From Gigantopelta aegis (lineage: Eukaryota; Mollusca; Gastropoda; Neomphalida; Peltospiridae): 64,000 nucleotides of DNA. Both the position numbers and the translations under genes were made by a program. Positions 42,201 through 55,295 of the stretch are shown here, in pieces. The notes below the pieces were generated by a model. The model did no database searches and was not told the DNA's origin. It saw only the letters and a list, made by a program, of their open reading frames with translations. Each line of letters begins with the position of its first letter. Position 1 is the stretch's first letter. The DNA is taken from the NCBI RefSeq assembly GCF_016097555.1, contig NC_054702.1, positions 112,606,468 to 112,670,467 of the forward strand, in the 5' to 3' direction.

Positions 42201-43006
42201 AACATAACGATTCTTGGATGCCAGTTTGGACCCTCTTGCCAGAAGCAGCAAAGGCCTGTAAAGAATTTGTCAAATGCAGTTGCAAAGCTCAACCTTGGTG
42301 TCACAAACATTGCAAATGCAAATTGGCAGGGCTGAAGTGTACATCAATGTGCAAATGCGGTGGGTCTTGTGGAACATAAGTACATAACTAGTAAAATCTA
42401 ACTTGTAAAATGCTATTGAGAATTTTGTAGTCATCACCGATGATACCCATCATTGATTGATAATGACAACATGACAGATTGTTTTTGCAAGTACATATAC
42501 ATGTAGGTTGTGGTAATGTTTTTATATAAATTGTTTTAATTTTGTTCATCTTTGATGACCTTGCACAATCAAATGACTTTAGGTCATGACCTTGACCTAC
42601 ATTACCAAGGTCACCTCAAGAGTATATTAGATACTAGGCTAAGAATATAACACAGAAATATCCATGATCCTATGGGTTGACAAAAATCACTCATTTTGAT
42701 TTTCATGTTTTATAAAAATGACCTTGACCTTAAAAATAATGTCAGTACAACACAACTCGTAAGATATCTTCCACATTGTTATCTGGATACCTTTGATGAA
42801 GAGTAGGGTGCTTAAATCTAGCCAAACATGAAAATCACAATGTTATTATGAAACGTGACCTTGACCTAGAGTCTGAAGGTCATCCGTACCCCCGATTTCA
42901 TGGCACCCCTTCTAAATCTAATATGCACCCCCTAAGGATCATGTGTGCCAAATTTGGTGCTTTCTTCATGTCGGTATCGATTTTTCTTTATTAAGCAACC
43001 CCACTA
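39241..43006 (+). mobile_element. 3.77-kb terminal-inverted-repeat transposon, superfamily unassigned
   Basis: The ends are inverted repeats of about 120 bases or more: TAGTGGGGTTGCTTAAT at 39241, its complement ending at 43006, and shared inner blocks such as CACCAAATTTGG, ACACATGATCC and AGAAGGGGTGCCA. The flanks repeat TAA (39238-39240 and 43007-43009), a likely 3-bp target duplication. The inside codes on the plus strand for one long protein, now split over several frames between 39480 and 42379. No copy of a DDE transposase, reverse transcriptase or recombinase was recognised. The target was a tRNA-derived SINE head, since the flanks join to a sequence like the SINE at 17255-17286. Confidence 0.8.
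39480..42379 (+). pseudogene. Decayed protein gene inside the inverted-repeat transposon
   Basis: Consecutive pieces at 39480-39698, 39695-40108, 40115-40429, 40493-41341, 41618-41887 and 41948-42379 form one collinear protein of roughly 900 residues, broken by several stops and frame changes. I know similar text (DIVWDRY, SLKE, RGRRGKGTRTKVRGQSKL, ITGSDTTSQFFGMGKKKAWE, TVNTDVIVILVGIF) as a multicopy uncharacterised family in invertebrate genomes. The pair TxTDVIVI and ITGSDTTS with a following GKKKAW resembles the acidic and helix-turn-helix parts of FEN1/PIN-like nucleases. A CTHEEA string at about 41560 in another frame fits the same fold. The C terminus is a cysteine cluster (CSCKAQPWCHKHCKCK, then CKCGGSC), probably zinc-binding. 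The nuclease call is inference. Confidence 0.6.
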
Positions 43007-43009
43007 TAA

Positions 43010-43376
43010 AGCGAACGCTGTACCACTGGGCGACGTCCCGGCCCCTGGTTGTGCAATGCACACGAGCGCTGTGCCACTGGGCGACGTCCCGGCCCCCGGT
43101 TGTGCAAGGCACACGATCGCTGTGCCACTGGGCGACGCCCCGGCCCCCGGTTGTGCAAGGCACACGATCGCTGTGCCACTGGGCGACGTCCCGGCCCCCG
43201 GTTGTGCAAGGCACACGAGCGCTGTGCCACTGGGCGACGTCCCGGCCCCCGGTTGTGCAAGGCACACGAGCGCTGTGCCACTGGGCGACGTCCCGGCCCC
43301 CGGTTGTGCAAGGCACACGATCGCTGTACCACTGGGCGACGCCCCGGCCCCCGGTTGTGCAAGGCACACGATCGCT
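43010..43376. repeat. 51-base tandem array, seven copies
   Basis: The unit reads GCTGTGCCACTGGGCGACGT, CCCGGCCCCCGGTTGTGCAA, GGCACACGAGC. It is GC-rich and directly abuts the 3' flank of the inverted-repeat transposon. The complement (CGCCCAGTGGTACAGCG) resembles a tRNA-derived SINE head. Because 51 is a multiple of three, every frame is open across it on both strands, giving several false frames of 110-145 codons. Confidence 0.9.
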
Positions 43377-43439
43377 TTAGTCTGTTCTAGGGTCGCTTCT
43401 TTGCTGATATCAGATTTTACCAAAATCCCGGAAAACGTT

Positions 43440-45120
43440 TGGATGTTTTCAAGTTCTGCAGGCTTCTGTTATTACCACAGTACTGGGATAATGTGTGAGA
43501 CACGAAAACGGCTATATTGCTGTTTTGTTGACTACAAAGATCCATTCGACTTTGTAAATAGACAAAATTTATGGTATAAATTAATTAAACAAGGCATAAG
43601 TGGGAAAATGCTCGCTATAATAAGGTCGCTATATCAAAATGTTAAACGTTGTATAAAATGTAATGATGTAATTTCTGATTTCTTTATATGCAAAAATGGT
43701 TTATTTCAAGGAGAAGTGTTGTCGCCAATATTATTTTCCATGTATGTCAATGACTGTGAAATATCAGACAACTGTCCTTATATCGATATACAAATGTTAA
43801 ACATATTCCTGATAATGTACGCTGATGACATGGTTCTGTTAGCTGAAAAACCAGAATAGTTACAAATTCTCTGTTTAATTATATCCAAAACTGGGATTTA
43901 ACTGTCAATACAAATAAAACTAAAATTGTTGTTTTTAAAAACGGAAGCAAATTACGAGATAATAAGAAGTGGTACTTTAATGGGTGTAAACTAGAGGTTG
44001 TAAATGAATTTATTTATCTTGGTGTTTTATTTTTCTATACTGGTAAATTTGCACGTGGGACACAGAAACGATTTGCAGAATAAGGAAGCAAGGCATTATA
44101 TTCAATATTAAATGTATGCAAGAAAAATGTCTTCAATATCGAAACAATGCTTGCTGTTTTTGATAAATATATTAACTCTATCCTCAGTTATGGTGCTGAA
44201 CTTTGGGGCTTTCACTCGATTCATGGTGTTAAAAAAGTACATATACAATTTTGTAAAAGGTGTTAGAAAAGGAACATGTAACGAATTTTCTTTTAGCAAA
44301 CTAGGACGGTTTCCACTTCAAGTAACAAGAAAACTGAGAATTTTTAAATATTGGATAAAATTACGTAACACTACAAATTGTATGCTAAAGGGTATATATG
44401 AAGAAATGGCACAATGTAACTATAATTAGTTAATTAACATTTGGCACGAAATGTACTCACTTGGATTAAACTATATGTATATATTTGGAATTTATCGTAT
44501 GTTGACGACAGTATCTACATTATAATCAAAGAAAAGATATTAGATACTTTTAATCAATTATGTTACAGCAAAACAATGACAACGCCTAAAGGACATTTAT
44601 ATCAACATTTATTAATGAATTAAGATTACAAACATATTTAAGATTGCCTATGAAAGCGCGATATATAAACGAAATATGTAAGATTAGAATCTGGCAGGTA
44701 TCGAAACATCGAACGATCAGAAACAATATGTACTCTGTGTAATGCTAATGTTATAGAAGATGCAAGACAGAGTGTCCACAATACAAAGATTTGCGTTGTA
44801 AATATATAAAAATGTATTATTATAAGCGGCCAAGTGTGTATCGTTTTATACAGTTATTAACCTGCGGTAACAATAAGGAATTGAATAACCTAGGAAAATA
44901 TTTAGTGTAAGCGAATACAATTAGAGATCGGTTAATGCAGGATGATAGTTAATGTAATAAATGTAACTTATATCACTTTATTTGTTCATGATTATATATA
45001 AACCACACCCACCATTGTTTTGCACGTGTGTATTTTGTATAACTATGTTGTATTATTTATGCTATGAATTCAGCTGATGAGTTGTAAAACTCAAAGCAAA
45101 TAAAGAGCTACACGCCTGGT
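43440..45120 (+). mobile_element. 5'-truncated LINE fragment, same family as the 60.9-kb LINE
   Basis: Begins within the reverse transcriptase (RLYCCFVDYKDPFDFVNRQN), carries GLFQGEVLSPILFSMYVND and the catalytic MYADDMVLL box up to a stop at 43857. Decayed C-terminal coding continues in other frames (for example FSFSKLGRFPLQVTRKLRIF near 44283). The 3' end has a short hairpin, GAGTT-GTAA-AACTC near 45076, followed by AAAGCAAATAAAG. The copy follows a 51-base tandem array. It is old: several stops and frame changes. Confidence 0.75.
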
Positions 45121-45663
45121 TTGACAAGACAGTATACGATACTACACACGTTGAATACCAAGTAACGATTAGGACTAGCTACATGGGGAGTTCTATTTCT
45201 CCGTATCAAGCACAAAATAACAAATCTCAATGAACATTATGTGATGGCTTGCACTCATGAATTACTGTCAAAACAGTGATATTATCAGGTGTCCTGAAAA
45301 ATGAGCATATCGTACACCCTGGGGTACCCGTCAATGCTCAGCTTATAGGTGTCTAAATGATGAAAATCATGTACCAAAATGATGAAAAAGTACACACAAG
45401 GTCAAACGTAGGGCATCGTTTCAGACGTTCATTTTGTTAATCGTTAACGAATGTCTGGGTTCAACCACTTTATTCAACAATAATACAATTTGTCAATATT
45501 TAAATTAGTGGAATACTTTATTCTCAACACAAAATATACATCCTGTTGACAAATGTACATCCGTAGTTACGATCACTATATTTCGGAGAAAGACATACAC
45601 ACACAGAGAGAGAGAGACAGAGAGTAGAGAGACCCGCTTATTTTCTCACTGTGTTTACACCAC
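45121..45663. other. Gap between LINE fragment and gene E
   Basis: AT-rich, with a short GA/CA run at 45598-45630. No gene seen. Confidence 0.5.
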
Positions 45664-45669
45664 TTTATT
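45664..45669 (-). promoter_or_regulatory. Polyadenylation signal of gene E
   Basis: AATAAA on the minus strand, 24 bases past the stop codon of gene E. Confidence 0.6.
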
Positions 45670-45692
45670 CACTGTAGCGTTTTTCAGTGATT

Positions 45693-48600
45693 TCAGAACG
45701 TGAGATCTTTGTTTGAATATATTCTTGAGGGCGGCAGGCACATTTTCCCACAAGATCCTGCATTACAACATTTCAAATCTCCTGAGCAATCCCGATCAAA
45801 GCTGCAGGGTCGTCCACATCTTCGAAACCTTGACCTTGACCCTGACCAGGGTAGGTCGAGGTTAAACGGACAGCGTCCAGGCTTCACGACTACGCTGACG
45901 TTGGTACACTGACGTGGACAGTTACCACAACACTTCTGGCCTATACCACACTCGGCGTCCGAGGAACACCGAGCAAGACATATTCCAATTCGTCCTGGCA
46001 CTAGCTTAGGACATTTTCCAGGATGAGTCACTATGCGTTCTGTGGGGGAAAAACATCAAACGTCAACAATAAACCCAAAACATACACTTCCTCCTAGGAG
46101 GATCACCATTACTAATGAAAACATGTACTGGTAGAACTATAAACCATAGACTGATACTAACACAACACACTTACTGATACTAACATAACACACTGATACT
46201 AACACAACAAACTTACTGATACTAACACAACGCACTTACTGATACTAACACAACACACTTACTGATACTAACATAACACACTGATACTAACACAACAAAC
46301 TTACTCATACTAACATAACACACTGATACTAACAAACTTACTGATACTAACATAACACACTGATACTAATACAACACACTTATTGATACTAACACAACAC
46401 ACGTACGGATATTAACACAACAAACTTACTGATACTAACACAACACACTTACTGATACTAACATAACACACTGATACTAACACAACAAATTTACTGATAC
46501 TAACACAACACACTTACTGATACTAACACAACATACTTACTGATACTAACACAACACACTGATACAAACACAACAGACTTACTGATACTAACACAACACA
46601 CTTACTGATACTAACACAACACACTTACAGATACTAACACAACACACTTACTGATACTAACAACACACTTACTGACATTAACACAACACACTTACAGGTA
46701 CTAACACAACACACTGATACTAACAAACTAACCTACTGATACTAACATAACACACTGATACTAACACAACACACTTATTAATACTAACACAACACACGTA
46801 CGGATACTAACACAACAAACTTACTGATACTAACAACACACTTACTGATACTAACATAACACTCTGACACTAACACAACACACTTACTGATACTAACACA
46901 ACACACGTACGGATACTAACATAACACACGTACGGATACTAACACAACACACTTACTGATACTAACACAACACACGTACGGATACTAACACAACACACTT
47001 ACTGATACTAACATAACACACTGATACTAACACAACACATTTACAGATACTAACACAACACACAAATACTAACACAACACACTTACTGATACTAACACAA
47101 CACACTTACTGATACTAACACAACACACTTACTGATACTAACATAACACATTGATACTAATACAACACACTGATACTAACACAACACACTTTCTGATACT
47201 AACATAACATACTGATACTAACAAAACAAACTTACTGATACTAACACAACACACTTACTGATACTAACATAACACACTGATACTAACACAACAAACTTAC
47301 TGATACTAACATAACACACTGATATTAACAAACTTACTGATACTAACATAACACACTGATACTAACACAACACACTTATTGATACTAACACAACACACGT
47401 ACGGATACTAACACAACAAACTTACTGATACTAACACCACACACTTACTGATACTAACATAACACACTGATACTAACACAACACACTTATTGATACTAAC
47501 ACAACACACGTACGGATATTAACACAACAAACTTACTGATACTAACACAACACATTTAGTGATACTAACATAACACATTTAGTGATACTAACATAACACA
47601 CTGATACTAACACAACTCACTTACTGATACTAACACAACACACGTACGGATACTAACATAACACACGTACGGATACTAACACAACACACTTACTGATACT
47701 AACACAACACACGTACGGATACTAACATAACACACTGATACTAACACAACACATTTACAGATACTAACACAACACACAAATACTAACACAACATACTTAC
47801 TGATACTAACACAACACACTTACTGATACTAACACAACAAACTTACTGATACTAACATAACACACTGATACTAATACAACACACTGATACTAACACAACA
47901 CACTTTCTGATACTAACATAACATACTGATACTAACACAACAAACTTACTGATACTAACACAACACACTTACTGATACTAACATAACACACTGATACTAA
48001 CACAACAAACTTACTGATACTAACATAACACACTGATATTAACAAACTTACTGATATTAACATAACACACTGATACTAACACAACACACTTATTGATACT
48101 AACACAACACACGTAAGATACTAACACAACAAACTTACTGATACTAACACAACACACTCACTGATACTAACATAACACTGATACTAACACAACACACTGA
48201 TACTAACACAACACACGTACGGATATACTGATACTAACACAACACATTTAGTGATACTAACATAACACATTTAGTGATACTAACATAACACACTGATACT
48301 AACACAACTCACTTACTGATACTAACACAACACATGCACGGATACTAACTGATACTAACACAACACACTTACTGATACTAACACAACACACGTACGGATA
48401 CTAACACAACACATTTACTGATACTAACATAACACACTGATACTAACACAACAAACTTACTGATACTAACACAACACACTTACTGATACTAACACAACAT
48501 ACTTACTGATACTAACACAACACACTGATACAAACACAACAGACTTACTGATACACACACAACACACTTACTGATACTAACACAACACACTTACCGGTAC

Positions 48601-51600
48601 TAACACAACACACTTACAGATACTAACAACACACTTACTGACATTAACACAACACACTTACAGGTACTAACACAACACACTTACAGGTACTAACACAACA
48701 CACTTACTGATACTAACACAACATACTTACGGATACTAACACAACACACTGATACAAACACAACAGACTTACTGATACAAACACAACACACGTACGGATA
48801 CTAACACAACAAACTTACTGATACTAACACCACACACTTACTGATACTAACATAACACACTGATACTAACACAACACACTTATTGATACTAACACAAAAC
48901 ACGTACGGATATTAACACAACAAACTTACTGATACTAACACAACACATTTAGTGATACTAACATAACACATTTAGTGATACTAACATAACACACTGATAC
49001 TAACACAACTCACTTACTGATACTAACACAACACATGCACGGATACTAACATAACACACGTACGGATACTAACACAACACACTTACTGATACTAACACAA
49101 CACACGTACGGATACTAACACAACACATTTACTGATACTAACATAACACACTGATACTAACACAACAAACTTACTGATACTAACACAACACACTTACTGA
49201 TACTAACACAACATACTTACTGATACTAACACAACACACTGATACAAACACAACAGACTTACTGATACAAACACAACACACTTACTGATACTAACACAAC
49301 ACACTTACCGGTACTAACACAACACACTTACTGATACTAACAACACACTTACTGACATTAACACAACACACTTACAGGTACTAACACAACACACTTACAG
49401 GTACTAACACAACACACTTACTGATACTAACACAACATACTTACGGATACTAACACAACACACTGATACAAACACAACAGACTTACTGATACAAACACAA
49501 CAGACTTACTGATACTAACACAACACACTTACTGATACTAACACAACACACTTACCGGTACTAACACAACAAACTTACTGATACTAACATAACACACTGA
49601 TATTAACACAACACACTTATTGATACTAACACAACACACGTACGGATACTAACACAACACACTTACTGATACTAACATAACACACTGATACTAACACAAC
49701 ACATTTACAGATACTAACACAACACACTGATACTAACACAACACACTTACTGATACTAACACAACACACTTACTGATACTAACACAACACACTTACTGAT
49801 ACTAACATAACACACTGATACTAACACAACACACTTACTGATACTAACACAACACACGTACGGATATTAACACAACACACGTACGGATACTAACACAACT
49901 CACTTACTGATACTAACACAGTACACGTACGGATACTAACACAACACACTTACTGATACTAACATAACACACTTACTGATACTAACATAACACACTGATA
50001 CTAATACAACACACTGATACTAACACAACACACTTTCTGATACTAACATAACACACTGATACTAACACAACAAACTTACTGATACTAACACAACACACTT
50101 ACTGATACTAACATAACACACTGATACTAACACAACAAACTTACTGATACTAACACAACAAACTTACTGATAGTAACACCACACACTTACTGATACTAAC
50201 ATAACACACTGATACTAACACAACACACTTACTGATACTAACACAACACACGTACGGATACTAACACAACACACGTACGGATACTAACACAACACACTTA
50301 CTGATACTAACACAACACACGTACGGATACTAACACAACACACTTACTGATACTAACATAACACACTGATACTAACAAACTTACTGATACTAACATAACA
50401 CACTGATACTAACAAACTTACTGATACTAACATAACAAACTGATACTAACACAACACACTTATTGATACTAACACAACACGCGTACGGATACTAACGCAA
50501 CAAACTTACTTATACTAACACAACACACGTACGGATACTAACACAACAAACTTACTGATACTAACACAGCACACTGATACTAACACAACAAACTTACTGA
50601 TACTAACATAACACACTGATACTAACATAACACACTTATTGATACTAACACAAGACACGTACGGATACTAACACAAGAAACGTACTGATACTAACACAAC
50701 ACATTTACTGATGTTAACGCAACAAACTTATTGATACTAACACAACAACAAACTTACTGATACTAACACAACAAACTTACTGATGTTAACGCAACAAACT
50801 TACTGATACTAACACAACAATAAACTTACTGATACTAACACAACACACTTACTGATGTTAACGCAACACACTTACTGATACTAATACAACAACAAACTTA
50901 CTGATACTAACAAAACAAACTTACTGATACTAACACAACAGCAACTTACTGATACTAACACAACAAACTTACTGATGTTAACGGAACAAACTTACTGATA
51001 CTAACACAACAACAAACTTACTGATACTAACACAACAACAAACTTACTGATACTAACACAACACACTTACTGATGTTAACGCAACAAACTTACTGATACT
51101 AACACAACAACAAACTTACTATACTAACACAACACACTTAATGATGTTAACGCAACAAACTTACTGATACTAATACAACAACAAACTTACTGATACTAAG
51201 AAAACAAACTTACTGATGCAGGTGGGAAGGCCGGACGGACACGGCGCTCTGAAACACTGGATCGGCGTTACTTTACACACGTAGCCTTTTGGACATTTGT
51301 GTTTCTGAAAGTCCACAAACAAAATGGGTTTCTTAAAAGTCATAAAAAACCATGAAATTTAATTTATAACGTAATTGACCATCTGTTTTGTTTTGTCGTG
51401 TCTACGGAATCTAGGACTCGCTCCCATGAGACTAGTTCAAGACGAGTAATGTTTAGCTCACCGTAACATGTCAATTTATGAAAAGTACTTTAAGGTCACA
51501 ATCGAAATCGTACATGTTTCTTTAATATCATATTTTATAAACGTACCGTCAATAAAACAAATATTATCGTTTATGAACTTACCCAGCATAGATATCCTTG

Positions 51601-52628
51601 TGGGGCAAGCTTCGACTGTACGGCTGACAGTACCACTGTGCAGATAGCCTGAAACAAACAGACGGGGTGTTAAAATATTGTCTTCTTGGAGAGTTTAGGG
51701 GGGACAGAAGGGTGAAGTTGGAACAGAATACCTTATGGTCTACGAAATATAATATGGAAGTTGACTGAGACGTAACAATTAGTGTACGTTACATTATAAA
51801 CATTCAGAGGAATTAACAGCTTACAAAAGAAAGAAATAACAAAAAACCCCAACCCCTCCCCCAAACAAAACAACAACAAACCAAAAAAACCCAAAACCCC
51901 CCAAACCATAAACCCCAAACAAATAACAAACAAATAGTTGTACAAAACAAAACAGCAAACAAATATAATAGAACTGACATTTAAAGTACCCGCATTTGTA
52001 ATATATAAGACACGTGAAATCTATATTACTCAAGAAACGAAGTAATAAGAGTACATCTGGCTTCAGCGATTGTCATTGAGGCTGGTAGGTGCTGGGTTCG
52101 CATCTCGGTACCGGCTCCTATTCAGTGTGAGTTTTAAATAATCAGTAGTTAGGTATAAGACCACGGCATAACTTATCTATCACTAATCACTAACAATTAA
52201 CCATTAACCCATTTGCCCAGGACAGTATGCTTGACCCTCAATTGGATATAGACACAAAAATCAAGTTAAAAGTGTTAAGTGTCTCAAGTGCCTAGGGCAG
52301 CGTCTATGACCCCAAAGTGGCTATAAATATAGAATATCAGGTTACTAAGTTTTGATATCGTGGTTATTTGGCGAAGTGAAACGGTTTAACAGGCGAGATT
52401 CAGCGCCGGTATACATATAACATTAAGTGCCTGATTAAACAGATTTCACTAAAGCTACTGTCACCGAACAGTGCCGGTTTACACAGAAATCCATCTTACG
52501 CAGATGCAGGTTTAGACAGCGTCCACTGTATATTGACCCAGCTAAACAAATGATGATATTTTTCACAACATAGACAAGTAGAAACTTACGAGAACGACGA
52601 CGTATTTGGTGACTGAGACCCCCATCAT
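45693..52628 (-). CDS. Gene E: secreted two-WAP-domain protein
   Basis: Four minus-strand exons join in frame: 52628-52590, 51648-51583, 51304-51214 and 46039-45693, giving about 180 residues. Exon 1 encodes MMGVSVTKYVVVL and exon 2 AICTVVLSAVQSKLAPQGYL followed by CW, a clear signal peptide plus mature start. Exon 3 carries the five-cysteine module KHKCPKGYVCKVTPIQC to PTCI. Exon 4 has two eight-cysteine WAP domains; the second, with the arginine-rich SGSRSRFRRCGRPC, is close to that of F and D. A TATAAA box lies just upstream of exon 1, and AATAAA lies 24 bases after the stop, at 45669-45664. The 5.2-kb intron after exon 3 is almost entirely a 23-base tandem array containing copies of the exon-3 donor. 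Intron phases 0, 0, 1 match gene D. Confidence 0.85.
46145..51213. repeat. 5.1-kb tandem array of 23-base units in gene E intron 3
   Basis: The usual unit is ACTGATACTAACACAACACA plus CTT, with common shorter and variant units (ACTGATACTAACATAACACA without CTT, and CGTACGGATACTAAC types). On the gene's strand the unit reads GTTAGTATCAGTAAGT, which contains the exon-3 donor of gene E, ATCA|GTAAGTTTGTT. The array runs up to the exon edge itself. Near 50690-51190 it changes to a mix with GATGTTAACGCAACAAAC units, and it has a higher-order pattern of repeated blocks. Confidence 0.9.
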
Positions 52629-52661
52629 CACAGACTGACGCAGTTCGATGTGGTGGTCACA

Positions 52662-52667
52662 TTTATA
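52662..52667 (-). promoter_or_regulatory. TATA box of gene E
   Basis: TATAAA on the minus strand, within GAGTATAAAT, 34-39 bases above the first ATG. The placement matches gene D, which supports it as a real core promoter. Confidence 0.5.
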
Positions 52668-53139
52668 CTCGACCAAGCCGGATACAGAGCCTGTTGATTT
52701 GTTTTGGTCTTTGGCATATAAATCTGTTGCCACTTGTAATTAAACCCTCAGGTGAATAGGTGAAAACAAATCGTTTCCTTGTACCTGTCCAGTGATGAGA
52801 AACAACACCTTGGCAGGCAGCCCGATTCCGGATCTAAACTGAAACGTTAACACGAAAACATCATTGCATTAAACAGCTGGTTTTCATTGTTATGAATAAA
52901 TTATCTCTTGTTTTTTCATTTTTTTCATTTGAATATTTTTTATTTTCATTTTTGGTCACATTTTCACACAGTATATATATATATATATATATATATATTT
53001 TTTTATACATACATACACAGATCAAAATTAATATACTATGAAATAAGACAACAAATCTCTTGCCAACACGTCACTGAACCTCACTCAGTACTAAACACTC
53101 AAATTTTTTTTATACATAAGATACTGTCAGTGGTGGATG

Positions 53140-54310
53140 ACCTAGAGATATTTATTCAAACAACTTATGGTATACACTCCATCTTTTAATAAATTCATTA
53201 TATTTGATTTTATTGGAATACATTTTTTTTTCTAATATATAATAAGAATGTATATGAATTTTTAATATTTTAATATCTAGTGATTTCTTCAGAAAATTTG
53301 AACTATATATAAATTGCTTTGTCAAAAGAGCAATAATGTCAATTATGATATTGTTCTTTGAGTGGCCAAGAAGAAAACTGGTACGAGAGAAGATAACTAT
53401 AATGTCTGCCGATTCTTTTATCCATTGCTCGACTTGTTTAATTAAATTTTGGACGTGTACACAATCAAAAAATAAATGCGTATACGTTTCAATAGACGCA
53501 TTACAGAGGCTACAATTTGGGCTGCTTATCACTTTAATATTATAGAGAAACTTGTTTGTAGGGAGAATTCTTTGGATTATTCTATATTAGAACCATCTTA
53601 ATTTGGTATCCTTAGATATACTGAACACATTGCTGTTGATACTTTTCCACCAATTGTATTCTTGTTCAAAATTTAATTCTCTTTCCCATTTAGATATATT
53701 TTTTGGTGGAGAAAAAGACGACTTTATATAGGTGTTATATATATGTTTTGCCCCTGTTTGTTTTGTATTATGGTATTTATATACTTTGGCCAAAATAGAA
53801 AGTCAGCTGAAAGTGGTTTGGTGGATAAAAATGGCCATGTATGTAATATTGCAGCCTTTAGCCCTTCAAATGTAGTAAATGGTGGATGAAAGCCATAAAA
53901 TTCACAAAATCCATCATATTTAAATAAGTTGCCATCTGGGTCATACATATCATGTACGTTTGTTATACCTATTATATTCCAATTCTGGTAATGAACAGTT
54001 TTGTTACCAATTTTAATTAGGGAGTTGAACCACAGTGGTTCAGAACTTACATCATTTTCGTTAAGTTCCACTTTCTTTTTGAATAATGCTAGTATATTGA
54101 ATACCTGTTTCCAGAACATATTTGAAATTTGTTTCCCACACAGTTTATGGTAATCATCTCCTATATTAGTAAATAAAATATTTTTGTTTGGGAGGTAACA
54201 TCTAAGGATATGATACCATAATGAATCATGTCCATTTATTGCTCTTCTAATCCATGCTAATTTTAAGGAATTCATAAAATATTCTAAGTTTAAATTATCT
54301 CTTGTTTGTC
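53140..54310 (-). mobile_element. 5'-truncated LINE fragment, C-terminal part of ORF2
   Basis: On the minus strand two collinear pieces encode the C-terminal end of an L1-like ORF2: about 54310-53724 (SLKLAWIRRAINGHDSLWYH, LCGKQISNMFWKQVFN, WPFLSTKPLSADFLFWPKY), then through KWERELNFEQEYNWWKSINS to 53152. The cysteine-histidine box ISSPNCSLCNASIETYTHLF then FDC is the zinc-knuckle end of such proteins. It is broken by a stop near 53588 and a frame change near 53725. Not the same subfamily as the LINE at 60.9 kb, as far as the text shows. Confidence 0.75.
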
Positions 54311-54911
54311 CGGGTTTTTTTTTTTTAAATTGTGGGTGGGATTGTGGCGGGGGTAGGGGGACGGATATACATGTCATTTGTGAATTCGCACATAGCATGA
54401 ATTCCACCGTAACGATAGTTTGACACCCAAAAGCCCATGTATTTTTGTATTTGTTTAAATGTGTCATCCATGTCTCGATCGGCATGCAATTCATGATAGT
54501 CGTAATTCTGGTTCTCCGCGTTTATCTCATATTTTATATAAATATATATTAAAAAAACCCAAACACTACCACACCCCACCCATCTCACTCCATTCCTCCC
54601 CAAAAAACAAAACAAACCACACACTTTTGTTATTATTATTATTATTATTGTTGTTATTAATATTATTATTGTTGTTGTTGTTGTTGTTATTATGATATTA
54701 TTCTAAGCTCAACAAATTGAGCAAGCACCTAAATCTGGAATCCTTTTACAATTATGCTAAATCTACTTCTTTGTATATCATCTCAACTTATTTTTGTGCT
54801 TATATCCAATTAAGGTTCAAGCACGCTGTCATGAGCACACACCTCAGCTATCTGGGATGTCTGTCGAGAACAGTGTGTTAGTTGTTAATTGTTAGTGGTT
54901 AGTGAGAAAGA

Positions 54912-55046
54912 AGAGGGTTTAGTGGCCTTACACCTACCCATTGAGTCGTTAAAACTCGCTCTGGGTTGGAGCCGGTACCGGGCTGTGAACCCTGTACCTA
55001 CCAGCCTTATATCCGATGGCTTAATGACGACGCCACTGAGGCCGGT
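54912..55046 (-). repeat. SINE head fragment
   Basis: Minus-strand copy of the CCGGCCTCAGTGGCGTCGT family, head half only. A nearly identical partner, sharing its short form, lies at 55296-55405. Confidence 0.8.
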
Positions 55047-55295
55047 TTTGTGTTTTATTTTAATATATAGACTGTTTATAATTGGACTGACTATAATAGC
55101 ATGTTTTATTTTCATGTTAGATGTTTTTAATATGTTTTAATGTAATATTTGTATATTTTATATGTCGATTCTTTATAGTCTCTCGTAACTCCATATGGAG
55201 TGGTTCAGTGCTATTATATATATTATTGTTTTAATGATGTATGTTTTTTAAAACTGAGGTGAGACTTTAATAAACAAGTTGTTTGTCTGTCTGCT

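Noticed and set aside
42945-43423. Long repeat-coded frames on both strands (110-145 codons)
   Set aside because: They come from a 51-base tandem array, which is a multiple of three and so open in all frames.
45070-45095. CTGATGAG near the LINE fragment end as a hammerhead ribozyme
   Set aside because: The GAAA core after stem II is missing; it reads as a simple hairpin in the LINE 3' end.
46145-51213. The 23-base array as a CRISPR or a centromere satellite
   Set aside because: Units abut without unique spacers, and the array lies inside an intron and copies the local splice donor.
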